From the NCBI GenBank assembly GCA_900317155.1, contig ONFO01000005.1, forward strand, positions 56,358 through 120,357: a stretch of DNA of 64,000 nucleotides, given 5' to 3'. This document shows, one piece after another, positions 52,673 through 62,355 of the stretch. The position numbers were made by a program, and so were the translations under genes. The notes beneath the pieces are model-generated. The model was not told the origin of the DNA. It searched no databases and saw only the letters and a program-made list of their open reading frames with translations. This stretch comes from an uncultured Bacteroidales bacterium (GTDB taxonomy: Bacteria > Bacteroidota > Bacteroidia > Bacteroidales > F082). Position 1 is the stretch's first letter. Every line of letters begins with the position of its first letter.

Positions 52673-52988
52673 TTCTTTATTCTTTTATTGGTTGAGCAAA
52701 ATTATAAAATTTGGGGCAAACGGCTACAATTTTCGTGCAAAATCTTTAAAATTCGGTTTTTTTTCGGAATTTCGCAGTCAGAAAAATGTCTGTCTAGTAG
52801 AGAAACTACAGATTATACGGATTAAACGGATCTGATTAAGAATTAAAAAGTCACAAGCTCCAATGAGTACAGATTTCCTCATACAAAAGCCCATCTGTAA
52901 TAATCAGACGCTTGCATCAAAATTGCTATGAATCAAATCAGTACAATCTGTCAAATCCGTAGTTAAACAAATCAATAAGCTATAACCA
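52673..52988. other. 316-bp gap, AT-rich, one -7 box
   Basis: Apart from the -7 box of the YwqK-type gene at 52697-52704, nothing was recognised: no gene, no hairpin with T-run, and no promoter for the gene that starts at 52989. Confidence 0.5.
52697..52704 (-). promoter_or_regulatory. -7 box of the YwqK-type gene
   Basis: The minus strand reads TAATTTTG, a perfect match, 24 bp upstream of the ATG at 52672. Confidence 0.6.
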
Positions 52989-53288
52989 ATGAAAAAGATA
53001 GAAGTCAAAAACTTTAAGCTCTACACCACAGCGGTCATCAGCATCGAATGGAAGCAAGAGCTGCTCAACGTCAACCTCGACCTCGCCATGATGCTCAAGA
53101 TGATGCGTATGGAAGGTCTCACCGAAGCCGACATCGAACGTTACAGCAAAAACGGCCAGCCCATACCCTTCAAGAAAGTGACGCTCATCCTCTTCCAAGA
53201 CGACAACAAACCCGGACAATACTATACGGATGAGTCATTCTGCGAGGATGATGACCCGACGGTGTTTTATGTGGAAATTAAAGAGTAA
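52989..53288 (+). CDS. small protein of unknown function
   Basis: A 99-residue acidic protein (MKKIEVKNFKLYTTAVISIEWKQELLNVNLDLAMMLKMMRMEG, then KVTLILFQDDNKPGQYYTDESFCEDDDPTVFYVEIKE). The pattern suggests a beta-alpha-alpha-beta fold with alternating strands. There is no signal peptide or membrane helix. The codon use looks normal for the region, so it is likely a real gene, but I recognise no family and no promoter. Confidence 0.55.
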   Translation: MKKIEVKNFKLYTTAVISIEWKQELLNVNLDLAMMLKMMRMEGLTEADIERYSKNGQPIPFKKVTLILFQDDNKPGQYYTDESFCEDDDPTVFYVEIKE

Positions 53289-53299
53289 TGCTGAATGCA

Positions 53300-53351
53300 G
53301 AATGCAGAATGGCGCGAATTTGCACTTGGCTTCGCCCTCCATTCTGCATTC
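53300..53351. repeat. 13-bp inverted repeat between convergent genes
   Basis: GAATGCAGAATGG (53300-53312) and CCATTCTGCATTC (53339-53351) are perfect complements with a 26-nt loop. TTAATTC repeated with a 7-bp period follows. It lies between convergent stops and may act as a terminator in both directions. Confidence 0.75.
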
Positions 53352-53375
53352 TTAATTCTTAATTCTTAATTCGCC

Positions 53376-55646
53376 TTAGTGTAACGACTTGATGTACTCA
53401 TCAATCGCCTTGGCGGATTTCTTGCCAGCACCCATGGCGAGGATGACCGTGGCGGCACCACTCACCGCATCGCCACCAGCGAAGATGCCAGGACGTGAGG
53501 TCGTGCCTACCTCATCGGCCACGATGCAGCCCTTCTTGTTCAAGTCGAGGTTGCGGGTCGTGCTGCCAATCAGCGGGTTCGGTGAGGTACCGAGAGCCAT
53601 GATGATCATGTCGACATCGAGGACAAACTCCGAGTCCTTGATCGGGACGGGGCTACGACGACCCGATGCATCAGGCTCGCCCAGTTCGCACTTCACGCAC
53701 TTGAAGCCTTTCACCCAGCCGTTTTCGTCGCCCAACACCTCGACGGGAGCCGTCAGCAGGTCGAAGATGACGCCCTCTTCCTTGGCATGGTGCACCTCCT
53801 CCACTCTGGCAGGCAGCTCGGCCTCGGAACGACGGTAGACGATATGCACCTCTGAGCCGAGACGTAAGGCAGTACGTGCAGCGTCCATAGCCACATTTCC
53901 ACCACCCACCACGGCGACTTTCTTACCGACGAAGTTCGGGGTCTCGAAGCCTTCCTTATAGGCAAAGAGCAGGTTGTTACGGGTCAGGAACTCGTTGGCC
54001 GAGACGACACCGCAGAGGTTTTCGCCCGGCACGTTCAGCATCATCGGGAAACCGGCACCCGAGCCGACGAACACAGCCTCAAAGCCTTCGCGTTTCATCA
54101 ATTCATCGATGGTGATGGTACGGCCAACGACCACGTCTTTCTCGAACTTGGCGCCCAACTTGCGCACGCTCTCCACCTCTTTCTTCACAACGCTGTCCTT
54201 AGGCAGACGGAACGACGGAATGCCATACATCAACACGCCGCCCAGCTCGTGCAAGGCCTCGAAGATGGTGACGTCGTAGCCCATCGAGAGCAGGTCTTTG
54301 GCGCAGGTCAAGCCGGAAGGACCGCTACCGATGATGGCCACCTTGTGACCATTCGGGATGCATTGACTGCTGAAGTGCAGGTCGTGCTCGATGGCATAGT
54401 CGCCAACGAAACGCTCCAGCTTGCCGATGGCGATAGGCTCAAACTTCTTGCCCATCACGCAAGCGCCTTCGCATTGGGTTTCTTGCGGGCACACACGGCC
54501 ACAAACGGCAGGCAGTGCCGAGTCGCAGCTGATGACGCCGGCAGCACCTTCGAAGTCGCCTTTGGCCACACGGGCAATAAAGCCTGGGATGTCAACATTG
54601 ACAGGGCAATGCGCCACGCACTGCGGGCTCTTGCAGTGCAGGCAACGCTGGGCTTCCATGATAGCCATGTCAGCCGAATAGCCCAAGCACACCTCGTCGA
54701 AGTTGTGGGCACGGATTTCAGGCTTCTGTTCCGGAACAGGCACACGCTTTTTCTTGTCGAAGCTCTCTTCCGAGATGCCTCCGATATGGCACTTGTGGCC
54801 TTCGGCCTTCTCCTCTTCTTGGAGTTGCTTGCGCGTCACCACATTATTATACATGGCCTGACGTTTCATGGCCTCGTCGAAGTCGACATCCTTACCCAAG
54901 AACTCGGGACCATCGATGCAGGTGAACTTGGTCTTGCCACCGATGCTCACACGGCAGGCACCGCACATGCCCGTGCCGTCGACCATAATTGAGTTGAGCG
55001 ACACTGTGCAGCGGATGCCCAACTCCTCGCAGGTCTTGGTAGCGAACTTCATCATGATCATGGGACCGATGGCCACGGCTTCGTCATACTGCTTGCCGCT
55101 GGCCACGAGCTGGCGCAACACATCAGTCACCAAGCCCTTGCGGCCCGTGGAGCCGTCGTCGGATGTGACATAGAGGTTACTGACCTCGGCCAGCTCCTTT
55201 TCGAAGATGAGCAAGTCCTTGGTACGGGCACCGATGATACAGTCGGCAGTGGCACCATGGTCGTTCAACCATTTCACCTGAGGATAGATAGGGGCGATAC
55301 CCACGCCGCCGCCGATGAAGACGAACGAACGCTTGCGGAGTTCCTCAGCGGTCATCGTGGCAAACTCAGAGGGCTTGCCCAAGGGGCCTACGATGTCGGC
55401 AAAGCGGTCGCCTTCTTTGTACTCGGCCATCTTCTTGGTGGATTCGCCGATGGCCTTGAAGACGATGGTCACCGTTCCACGGACGCGATGGTAATCGCTG
55501 ATGGTCAACGGGATACGTTCGGAGTTCTCCTCCATCTTGACGATGAGGAACTGACCTGGCAGGGCCGAATGGGCGATACGCGGCGCGTAGACATCCATGA
55601 GGTAGGTCTCAGCCGCGAAGGTTTCTTTGTGTAGAATTTCGAACAT
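53376..55646 (-). CDS. fused PyrK-like electron-transfer subunit and GltD-like flavoprotein
   Basis: A 756-residue cytosolic fusion. Residues 1-290 are a DHODB/PyrK-type NAD(P)H reductase: RIPLTISDY (FAD), IGGGVGIAPIYPQVKWL (NAD), and a [2Fe-2S] site around MCGACRVSIGG and FTCIDGPEF. Residues about 300-756 are a glutamate synthase small-subunit-type flavoprotein: CLHCKSPQCVAHCPVNVDIP for iron-sulfur, FAD motif GSGPSGLTCA, and the second nucleotide site GGGNVAMDAARTA. This is the arrangement of NfnA-NfnB and of sulfide dehydrogenase SudAB, here in one chain. It may be a bifurcating transhydrogenase; electron carriers cannot be proven. Confidence 0.9.
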   Translation of the reverse strand: MFEILHKETFAAETYLMDVYAPRIAHSALPGQFLIVKMEENSERIPLTISDYHRVRGTVTIVFKAIGESTKKMAEYKEGDRFADIVGPLGKPSEFATMTAEELRKRSFVFIGGGVGIAPIYPQVKWLNDHGATADCIIGARTKDLLIFEKELAEVSNLYVTSDDGSTGRKGLVTDVLRQLVASGKQYDEAVAIGPMIMMKFATKTCEELGIRCTVSLNSIMVDGTGMCGACRVSIGGKTKFTCIDGPEFLGKDVDFDEAMKRQAMYNNVVTRKQLQEEEKAEGHKCHIGGISEESFDKKKRVPVPEQKPEIRAHNFDEVCLGYSADMAIMEAQRCLHCKSPQCVAHCPVNVDIPGFIARVAKGDFEGAAGVISCDSALPAVCGRVCPQETQCEGACVMGKKFEPIAIGKLERFVGDYAIEHDLHFSSQCIPNGHKVAIIGSGPSGLTCAKDLLSMGYDVTIFEALHELGGVLMYGIPSFRLPKDSVVKKEVESVRKLGAKFEKDVVVGRTITIDELMKREGFEAVFVGSGAGFPMMLNVPGENLCGVVSANEFLTRNNLLFAYKEGFETPNFVGKKVAVVGGGNVAMDAARTALRLGSEVHIVYRRSEAELPARVEEVHHAKEEGVIFDLLTAPVEVLGDENGWVKGFKCVKCELGEPDASGRRSPVPIKDSEFVLDVDMIIMALGTSPNPLIGSTTRNLDLNKKGCIVADEVGTTSRPGIFAGGDAVSGAATVILAMGAGKKSAKAIDEYIKSLH

Positions 55647-55759
55647 AATATGATGATTTAAAATTTAAGATTTAAAATTTAAAGATTTAAGATTCTATGA
55701 TTCTATGCAAGGCGTTATTTTTTGGGGCAGGTCAATGAACTTGCCGAAATAATTCTCCG

Positions 55760-55790
55760 CAAAGATAGTGTTTTTCATAAAGGCAAGCAA
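55760..55790 (-). promoter_or_regulatory. promoter of the flavoprotein gene
   Basis: The minus strand has TTG (55790-55788), a 20-bp spacer and TATCTTTG (55767-55760). The leader to the ATG at 55646 is about 110 nt and includes an AT-rich repeat (55648-55694). Confidence 0.6.
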
Positions 55791-55821
55791 AAATGCCTGT
55801 TTTTTTTCATAAAAAAGCGTC

Positions 55822-55874
55822 GCAGCCATAGATCCCCGCCAGCGCACAGGCCCGCGTTGGGATGACATGGCTGC
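55822..55874. repeat. hairpin element copy
   Basis: Outer arms GCAGCCAT (55822-55829) and ATGGCTGC (55867-55874) enclose inner arms ATCCC and GGGAT. It lies between the stop of the giant gene and the flavoprotein promoter. Confidence 0.85.
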
Positions 55875-55891
55875 TGCGGATATGGTTGCAT

Positions 55892-55939
55892 GAAAGCCGC
55901 CAGGCGGGGCATCCGTGCGCGCCCCGCCCAACGGCTTTC
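55892..55939. repeat. strong GC-rich hairpin in the shared 3' block
   Basis: GAAAGCCG (55892-55899) pairs with CGGCTTTC (55932-55939), and GCGGGGC (55904-55910) with GCCCCGC (55921-55927). The same structure occurs at 62356-62415. Each lies downstream of a giant surface gene, on the minus strand; no T-run follows, so it may be a processing or stability element. Confidence 0.8.
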
Positions 55940-55976
55940 ACGATCCTTGCCCGTCTTGCCTGTAACGGAACAAAGG

Positions 55977-58900
55977 TTAGTTCTGCCCTGAAGAACGCAC
56001 TGGGCGGACAGAAAAGCCACATTGACGGTATGTACTGCTCGTGCCACCTATATAACTAATTATGTAGAAACGCCACGCAGTACTCGGGAGAAAATCATCG
56101 ACCGTACTCGACCAGTATTCACCTATTTCGTCTACATCATAGAACTCATCGTCCAAACGGTAGCCAGCGATAGGAAAAAAGATGCTGTTGCCGTTCGTGG
56201 CGGTGAAACGTCTGCCAGCCAGACCATTCTGTAATTCCCAAGTTACAGTCGTGTTGTAGACCAATTCCATCCATTCCTCTTCGGTCGGCATGCGCCAGTT
56301 TCCGCCCCAGTTGGCCGTGGCCGCGTCGTCCTCGGGCAACAGGGTGGTCAAACCATCGTCGCTTCCAGTGTATTTGGTTATCGTACTTTCGCTGCCGTTA
56401 CAGTACTTATAGGTGCTCCAGTTGTAGACATCCTTCGGCGTGGTCTCGCCCCAGGCGAAGTAGTCTCCGTATTCTCCAGGGCTGTTGGCACCCACGTTGC
56501 AAGTGGCCCACAGCAAACCGCTCGGCAGGCCGAGATCGACGTAGTCGTGCTCGCCGCGGATGCAGACCGTGGTCGTCTCCGTCACATGCACGAAGAAGCC
56601 TTGCATCGGAGCCACGGGGCCTCCGTAGATTGTCTGCGAGTCGCCGTTCTCATCATACATCATGATGGACATCGGCTCCAATTCGCCATCGCTGGTCTGG
56701 CGGTAGACGTAGGCATTGTAGGTGAAGGGGTTGCCCAAGAGCTCCCAACCGTTGTAGGGATTAGTTGAGCCTTCGGTGTACTCCACGGTAATATCCATAG
56801 TTGTTTCATAATTGGTAGAAAGCGTGGCGCCCGGCACCGAAATCTCAATGGACTCGGGATTGGCATAAAGGTATCCCGAACCATAACCGACATAACTGAT
56901 GGAGTACTGCTTGTGGTTGCGCCATTCGGCATTCGGCTCGTTCGGGTCAAAACGGTAGAGGTCGTTGCCCTCGTTGGCAGTCATGGCTGTAGGCACTTGG
57001 GAATTTAGGAACGGAAAAGCCAGCAGGTAATAGTTGTCCTGATTGTTCGCATCGCCATAGCCTACGATATTCTTCTTCATCGTCACCACAAGGCCTGGGG
57101 TATTGTGCTTCAGCTGTCCGCCGTCGGCCACGGTGATGCTGCCGCCTTGTTTGCTCACCGTGTTGGCCACGGCTATATAGCCTGCAGGAACGATGACGTC
57201 AGCTTGGATGATGACGTCGCTGCCCGCGGGAGGCACCGTGCCTGTGTTCCAATGGCTGCCTTCGTTCCAGTTGCCGTTGCTAATGAAGATGGGGGGCGTG
57301 TCGGTGGTGAAGTAGTGCATGGCACTCCAATCCGTATAGGTGCCACTGCCGTCGCAGTCCATGCCTCTCACCTGCCATTCGTATTCGGTGGCAGGCATAA
57401 GACCAGTGATGTCGAAGCTTGAGCCGGTGACAAGAACTGTCGTCCAGTCGGTCAGGGCATTGGAATAACAAACACTGAAGTCGTCCACGTCGAGGTAACA
57501 CTTATCTGTGCAGTCAAAGTGACGGATGGCCACATAGCCTTGCAGTCCGGCATAGGCACCCAGGTCAACGGTAAACTCGTACCATGTTCCTTGGGCACGA
57601 CTGTCGCCGCGGGTAGCGATGGCGCGACCGCCACTTCCCTTGGCTGCCATCGTCCATTCTTGCACCATAGTGAAAGCTGATGGACTGGTGTTGTTCGTTG
57701 TAGAGACGGCCACACCGAAATGTTCGGCTGCATAGAGGTTATCCTGAGCGCAAGCATAGAACCTGACAACGCCTCCTAAAGGTATCCTTGGCGTGACGAG
57801 ATAGTTGTCGGGGGTCAGGGGACCTACTCCAGACACCCAACTTGCGGAAAGCACCATGGATTGGCTCTCATGGCCTCCCCAAGTCGTGTTAACTTGCCAG
57901 CTATAGCCATCGCCGTCGGCGTCAATGGTCGTCCATTGGTCAAGGCCATCCTCGAAGTCATCATAGAAGACGGAGGCCTGCCTATACCTCAGCGTGTAGG
58001 CGTCTTGCAATCCGTTCCAACTCAGCGTAGCCGAGTTCAGTGCGACATCGGAAGCCGCCAATGCACCAGGCCGCATGCAAGGCTCGGGTGCCGTGAAGCT
58101 GAAGTCGTCAAGGTATAAGTAGAACTGGTCATACGAATTACACCTGACGGCCACAAACTTGGTACCAGCAGGAAGCAATGTGTGGTAGCGTTTCCAACGT
58201 GTATTGGAAACAGTGGTCTCTTCCTCCCAGGTGAAGCTGTCCACATCGGCGTCGGTGGTTGACCAGCCCACTTGGAACCTTTCGCAATATGCAAGGGAAT
58301 TGTTCTTGTATTGGAACTCGACAGCCAAGCCCTCATCGGTGCCGACCAGCTCGGGGGAAATCAGATATTGGGGCGGAGCATAGTTATACTTGAACCCGAA
58401 ACCGTTAGAGCCAGTGTACGCGCCATTTACGTTGATACCCGATAATCCGTCGCAGTCAACCATCGACCAGCAGTTGAACTCGTCGCTGTCCTCGAAGCCA
58501 TAGGCATAAGGAATGGTTCTTGCGCATGTGCCGCTCCCGTTGAGGATGAGCTGGTTCTTGAAGGGGATGGTGAATAATGTGCCAACATAGCCCGAGGGAC
58601 TGCTGGGGTTGAAGTTGGTGTTGTCGTTGTAGATATAAATGGACTGTTGCTCATCGGGTATGTAGCCTCGACACTCCATGTGCGGTTCATTCGACCAGCT
58701 TCCCGTGTTGTCATCCATGACCAAGAGAAGGTTGGACGTGCCGTTGTAGGCGAAGGGCGTGTCAAGCTCAATGGTGGTCCAGTAGCCCTTGGTCATGGTC
58801 ACCGTGCCGCTGAAGACGCGGTTGGCCGACGACACGGACACCCAGTCGGTGCCGCTGCTGAAGCTGTTCTTGGTGGTATGCAACATATAGATGTCATAGC

Positions 58901-61900
58901 TTCGGGTTTTCGTGTTGCCGGCATTGTAGAAGGATATGCTATTGATCGTGGTGCTTCCGCCAAGCTCATTGGGGGTGTAGATTTGTTCCGACAGGCCGTA
59001 TCTGAAATAGGAATAGCTAGGCAGGTAGGTAGAGTTTGCTGTCCAATTGTTGCTCACATAAACGCCACTGATAGGCATGAAGACGGCCTCAAGCTGCGCA
59101 TTCTCTGTCACGACGAAGCTGTATGTGGTTTCGCAGCTGGCCACTGTCCCGTTCAGGCTCCAATGCAGGAAGAGGTTCCCCTCGTCGGGAGTAGCCCTCA
59201 GTGTGCAGGTCATGCCAGCGCCATAGTGCCCTGCCCCGCTCACCGTGCCTGTGCCGTTGCCAGCCACGGTGGCCGTGACGTCATACGAATGGCTGTTCAA
59301 GAGGATTTGGTTCTTCACCCCTAAAGTTGAGCCCGAGTAAGAGGAAGCATTGCTGGGGTTATAGTTGGTGCCATCGCTATAAACACGGAGCGATTGGACG
59401 CCACTACCATACGTCCGGCAAGCCATCTGGGGGGCCATCGTCCAGTCTCCCGTGTTATCGTCCACGACCAAGAGAAGGTTGGAGGTACCGTTGTAGGCGA
59501 AGGGCGTGTCAAGCTCGATGGTGGTCCAGTAGCCTCGGGTCATGGTCACCGTGCCGCTGAAGACACGGTTGGCTGTTGTAACGTTGACCCAATCTGTGCC
59601 GCTGCTGAAGGCATTCTTTGTGGTATGCGACATATAAATATCGTAGCTACGCGTTTTTGTCGGGCCTTCGTTGAAGAACGACAGCGAACTTATGGTGGTG
59701 CTTCCGCCAATCTCCGACGGGTTGTAGATTTGCTCAGAAAGCGAGTAGTTAAAATACGAATAGCTTGGAAGGGTCTCGTTGGTTGACTGGTCTTCGCCGA
59801 CGAGTGTCCCTGTTACGAGCATGAAGACCGCATTGATTTGTACCGTCTCACCTTGCATCGTCCAGCTGTAGGTCGGGTCGCAGCTGACCACTTCACCGTC
59901 GATGCTCCAATGGAGGAACATGTATCCGGCATTCGGCGTGGCCGTCACCGTGCATGTCTGACCGTAATTGTAGTAGCCGTTGCCCGTCACTGTGCCGCCT
60001 GCAGATGGAACGGCATGGGGCACGACGACTCCGCCGCACAACACACCCGTCATGTTGGTGAACGCGCTCCAGCCCTGTGCAGCCTGATACTGTGAAAGCG
60101 TATGGCATGGCACTTGGACCAAGATGCTTTTCGGCACATTGGCAAACGCTGTTGCGCTCGTGGTAGGTGGAAATTCGGGCAAGGCTTGGATGGACGTCAA
60201 GTGATTGCAATTATTAAAGGCATAAGCACCTATCGAGTTCACGGAAAGGCCGATGGTCAGCGTGCCGTTGAATCCAGTGCACCCAGCGAAAGCAGTCTCG
60301 CCAATCGTGGTCACGGAATTCGGGATGGTAAGGCTTCCAGTGAAGCCGTCACAAAGGTAGAAAGCACGGTTGCCTATCGAGGCCACAGAATTACCGAGAG
60401 CCAGGGTGCCGACAAAGCCATCGCATCCAGCGAAAGCTTCCTCTCCTATCGAAATCACGGAATTGCCAATGGTCAAGTTGCCATTGAAACCGTTGCATTG
60501 GTAGAAGGCATTTTCTCCTATCGTGGTCACGGAATTCGGGATGGTCAAGTTACCCGTGAAACCATGGTTGCCATAAAAAGCCGCATAACCAATCGAGGTC
60601 ACCGAATTGCCAATGGTTAGCGTACCATCGAAACCACTGTAATTAAAGAAAGCATAATCACCTATCGAGGTCACGGAATTGCCTATGATGAGCGAACCAC
60701 TGAAATTGGCAGCAAATCTACCTCTAAAGCTTTCAGGGATGTTAGGCATGTTAACATTCAAGCCGTTGAAAGTGCAATCCTTGAAAGCATTCATGCCAAT
60801 CGAAGTCACGGAATTGCCGATGAACAACGGGCCGCTATACGTTCCGCCAACAGTGCTTATGAAATTGTTTGGGATGTTAGGCATGTTGATGCTCAAGCCG
60901 TTGAAAGTGCAATGCCAGAAAGCATTCTCGCCAATCGTGGTCACGGAATTGCCGATGGTTAGCGTGCCCGTGAAGCCTGAGCAATTATGAAAAGCCATTT
61001 TGCCAATCTCGGTCACGGAATTGGGGATGGTGAGCGAGCCTGTGAAGCCAGTGCAATTCTGGAAAGCATAATTGCCTATCGAGGTCACAGATTCAGGGAT
61101 AGTCAGCGAGCCCGTGAAGCCAATGCAATATTGGAAAGCATTATCGCCAATCGAGGTCACGGAATTGGGGATGGTCAGGCTTCCGGTAAATCCAATGCAT
61201 TCAGCGAAAGCACCAGCGCCTAACGAAGTCACGGAATTTGGAATGGTCAGCGAGCCAGTGAAGCCAGGGCAATAATTGAAAGCAGAAATGCCTATCGAAG
61301 TCACAGAATTGGGGATTGTCAGGCTTCCGGTAAATCCGCTGCAACCAGCGAAAGCCCAATTGCCAATCGAGGTCACGGAATTGGGGATGGTCAGCGAGCC
61401 TGTTAAATAAACGCAGTCTACGAACATAAAAGCAGGAATTCTTGTCACATTGCTACCTATGCTTAAAGTGCCACTACATTCAGTAAATGGTGCTTCACTG
61501 GATAAATCAATGACCATGTTGGAGCAATTGGTGGCATTGAAGTTCACATGTGTGAGGTTGTGGCAATACCGAAATGCGCGACGGCCTATCGAGGTGATAG
61601 CATTAGGGATGGTCAGGGTGCCCGTGAAACCAGTGCAATCCTCGAAAGCAGACTCGCCTATTTGGGTCACGGAATTCGGGAAGGTCAATGAGCCTGTAAG
61701 ACCAGAGCACTCATAGAAAGCATAATCGCCAATCTTTTTCACCGTGTAAGTTACGCCATTACTGGTAACAGAGGATGGCAAGGTGATGTTTCCCGTGGGT
61801 TTGGTGTATCCATTCCATGGGTTTGAAGTGCTTGTTCCTGGATAGGTTATCTCCACATAATGGTTGGTGGCATTGGTGATGTTGTAGTACAGCGTCTGCC

Positions 61901-62012
61901 CCGTGGAGCAAACTGCCGAGAAATCGTACGACGCATACGCCGTTCCCATGCCCAAGCTGAGGGCAAGGAGGAGGGCGAAGACTCCTTTTAGGTTGGGTAA
62001 AATTCTTTTCAT
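55977..62012 (-). CDS. giant BspA / adhesin / FISUMP surface protein
   Basis: A 2011-residue exported protein with a signal peptide (MKRILPNLKGVFALLLALSLGMGTAYAS). About twenty BspA-type leucine-rich repeats of 23 residues (SLTIPNSVTSIGxxAFxxCxGFTG) fill residues about 70-640. Two copies follow of a unit made of an InlB-like repeat (GTVTGNGYYNYGQTCTVTATPNAGYMFLHW; GTVSGAGHYGAGMTCTLRATPDEG) and a beta domain (SYFxYxLSEQIYxPxExGGSTTI), at about 665-1150. Then come MAM/cleaved-adhesin-type domains (about 1165-1510), a fibronectin III-like part, a beta domain, and a C-terminal FISUMP domain from about 1825 (DYVDLGLPSGLLWATCNVGA ... EYWSSTVDDF ... GFSVRPVRSSG). No T9SS sorting domain is visible. 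Likely role: adhesion. It precedes a related gene at 62453. Confidence 0.85.
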   Translation of the reverse strand: MKRILPNLKGVFALLLALSLGMGTAYASYDFSAVCSTGQTLYYNITNATNHYVEITYPGTSTSNPWNGYTKPTGNITLPSSVTSNGVTYTVKKIGDYAFYECSGLTGSLTFPNSVTQIGESAFEDCTGFTGTLTIPNAITSIGRRAFRYCHNLTHVNFNATNCSNMVIDLSSEAPFTECSGTLSIGSNVTRIPAFMFVDCVYLTGSLTIPNSVTSIGNWAFAGCSGFTGSLTIPNSVTSIGISAFNYCPGFTGSLTIPNSVTSLGAGAFAECIGFTGSLTIPNSVTSIGDNAFQYCIGFTGSLTIPESVTSIGNYAFQNCTGFTGSLTIPNSVTEIGKMAFHNCSGFTGTLTIGNSVTTIGENAFWHCTFNGLSINMPNIPNNFISTVGGTYSGPLFIGNSVTSIGMNAFKDCTFNGLNVNMPNIPESFRGRFAANFSGSLIIGNSVTSIGDYAFFNYSGFDGTLTIGNSVTSIGYAAFYGNHGFTGNLTIPNSVTTIGENAFYQCNGFNGNLTIGNSVISIGEEAFAGCDGFVGTLALGNSVASIGNRAFYLCDGFTGSLTIPNSVTTIGETAFAGCTGFNGTLTIGLSVNSIGAYAFNNCNHLTSIQALPEFPPTTSATAFANVPKSILVQVPCHTLSQYQAAQGWSAFTNMTGVLCGGVVVPHAVPSAGGTVTGNGYYNYGQTCTVTATPNAGYMFLHWSIDGEVVSCDPTYSWTMQGETVQINAVFMLVTGTLVGEDQSTNETLPSYSYFNYSLSEQIYNPSEIGGSTTISSLSFFNEGPTKTRSYDIYMSHTTKNAFSSGTDWVNVTTANRVFSGTVTMTRGYWTTIELDTPFAYNGTSNLLLVVDDNTGDWTMAPQMACRTYGSGVQSLRVYSDGTNYNPSNASSYSGSTLGVKNQILLNSHSYDVTATVAGNGTGTVSGAGHYGAGMTCTLRATPDEGNLFLHWSLNGTVASCETTYSFVVTENAQLEAVFMPISGVYVSNNWTANSTYLPSYSYFRYGLSEQIYTPNELGGSTTINSISFYNAGNTKTRSYDIYMLHTTKNSFSSGTDWVSVSSANRVFSGTVTMTKGYWTTIELDTPFAYNGTSNLLLVMDDNTGSWSNEPHMECRGYIPDEQQSIYIYNDNTNFNPSSPSGYVGTLFTIPFKNQLILNGSGTCARTIPYAYGFEDSDEFNCWSMVDCDGLSGINVNGAYTGSNGFGFKYNYAPPQYLISPELVGTDEGLAVEFQYKNNSLAYCERFQVGWSTTDADVDSFTWEEETTVSNTRWKRYHTLLPAGTKFVAVRCNSYDQFYLYLDDFSFTAPEPCMRPGALAASDVALNSATLSWNGLQDAYTLRYRQASVFYDDFEDGLDQWTTIDADGDGYSWQVNTTWGGHESQSMVLSASWVSGVGPLTPDNYLVTPRIPLGGVVRFYACAQDNLYAAEHFGVAVSTTNNTSPSAFTMVQEWTMAAKGSGGRAIATRGDSRAQGTWYEFTVDLGAYAGLQGYVAIRHFDCTDKCYLDVDDFSVCYSNALTDWTTVLVTGSSFDITGLMPATEYEWQVRGMDCDGSGTYTDWSAMHYFTTDTPPIFISNGNWNEGSHWNTGTVPPAGSDVIIQADVIVPAGYIAVANTVSKQGGSITVADGGQLKHNTPGLVVTMKKNIVGYGDANNQDNYYLLAFPFLNSQVPTAMTANEGNDLYRFDPNEPNAEWRNHKQYSISYVGYGSGYLYANPESIEISVPGATLSTNYETTMDITVEYTEGSTNPYNGWELLGNPFTYNAYVYRQTSDGELEPMSIMMYDENGDSQTIYGGPVAPMQGFFVHVTETTTVCIRGEHDYVDLGLPSGLLWATCNVGANSPGEYGDYFAWGETTPKDVYNWSTYKYCNGSESTITKYTGSDDGLTTLLPEDDAATANWGGNWRMPTEEEWMELVYNTTVTWELQNGLAGRRFTATNGNSIFFPIAGYRLDDEFYDVDEIGEYWSSTVDDFLPSTAWRFYIISYIGGTSSTYRQCGFSVRPVRSSGQN

Positions 62013-62069
62013 AATGTGATATTTTGTTGGTTAGTAATTCTTTGTTGAGAGCCTTTAGGATTTTCGCCT

Positions 62070-62077
62070 CAAAAATA
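62070..62077 (-). promoter_or_regulatory. -7 box of the giant gene
   Basis: The minus strand reads TATTTTTG, a perfect match, 57 bp upstream of the ATG at 62012. Confidence 0.6.
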
Positions 62078-62175
62078 TAGGAAATTTTTGAAACAGCTGT
62101 AAGTAAAATTACTTATTGCAACAAAAAAAAAGCAACTTTAGGTGTCGTATGCGCGGTAAAACTTGAAAGAATGAC

Positions 62176-62228
62176 GCAGCCATAGATCCCCGCCAGCGCA
62201 CAGGCCCGCGTTGGGATGACATGGCTGC
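62176..62228. repeat. hairpin element copy
   Basis: GCAGCCAT (62176-62183) and ATGGCTGC (62221-62228) with the same interior as the copy at 55822. The 440-bp gap 62013-62452 consists of this, the next copy, the GC-rich hairpin and the promoter; no gene is seen in it. Confidence 0.85.
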
Positions 62229-62286
62229 TGCGGAACCCGACAGGCTGCAGGGCTGTCACACCGGGGCAGCCGAAACATGCAATGAC

Positions 62287-62339
62287 GCAGCCATAGATCC
62301 CCGCTAGCGCACAGGCCCGCGTTGGGATGACATGGCTGC
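62287..62339. repeat. hairpin element copy
   Basis: GCAGCCAT (62287-62294) and ATGGCTGC (62332-62339); it differs from the neighbour copy at one loop-side base (CCGCTAGCGC for CCGCCAGCGC). Confidence 0.85.
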
Positions 62340-62355
62340 TGCGGACACGGATGCT

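Noticed and set aside
55775-56047. 90-codon frame containing QPCHPNAGLCAGGDLWLR
   Set aside because: This peptide is just the translation of the palindromic repeat element, as also happens at 62138-62386; it is not a gene.
60200-61750. regularly spaced ~69-bp DNA repeats
   Set aside because: They are the coding repeats of the BspA leucine-rich units in the giant protein, not a separate element.
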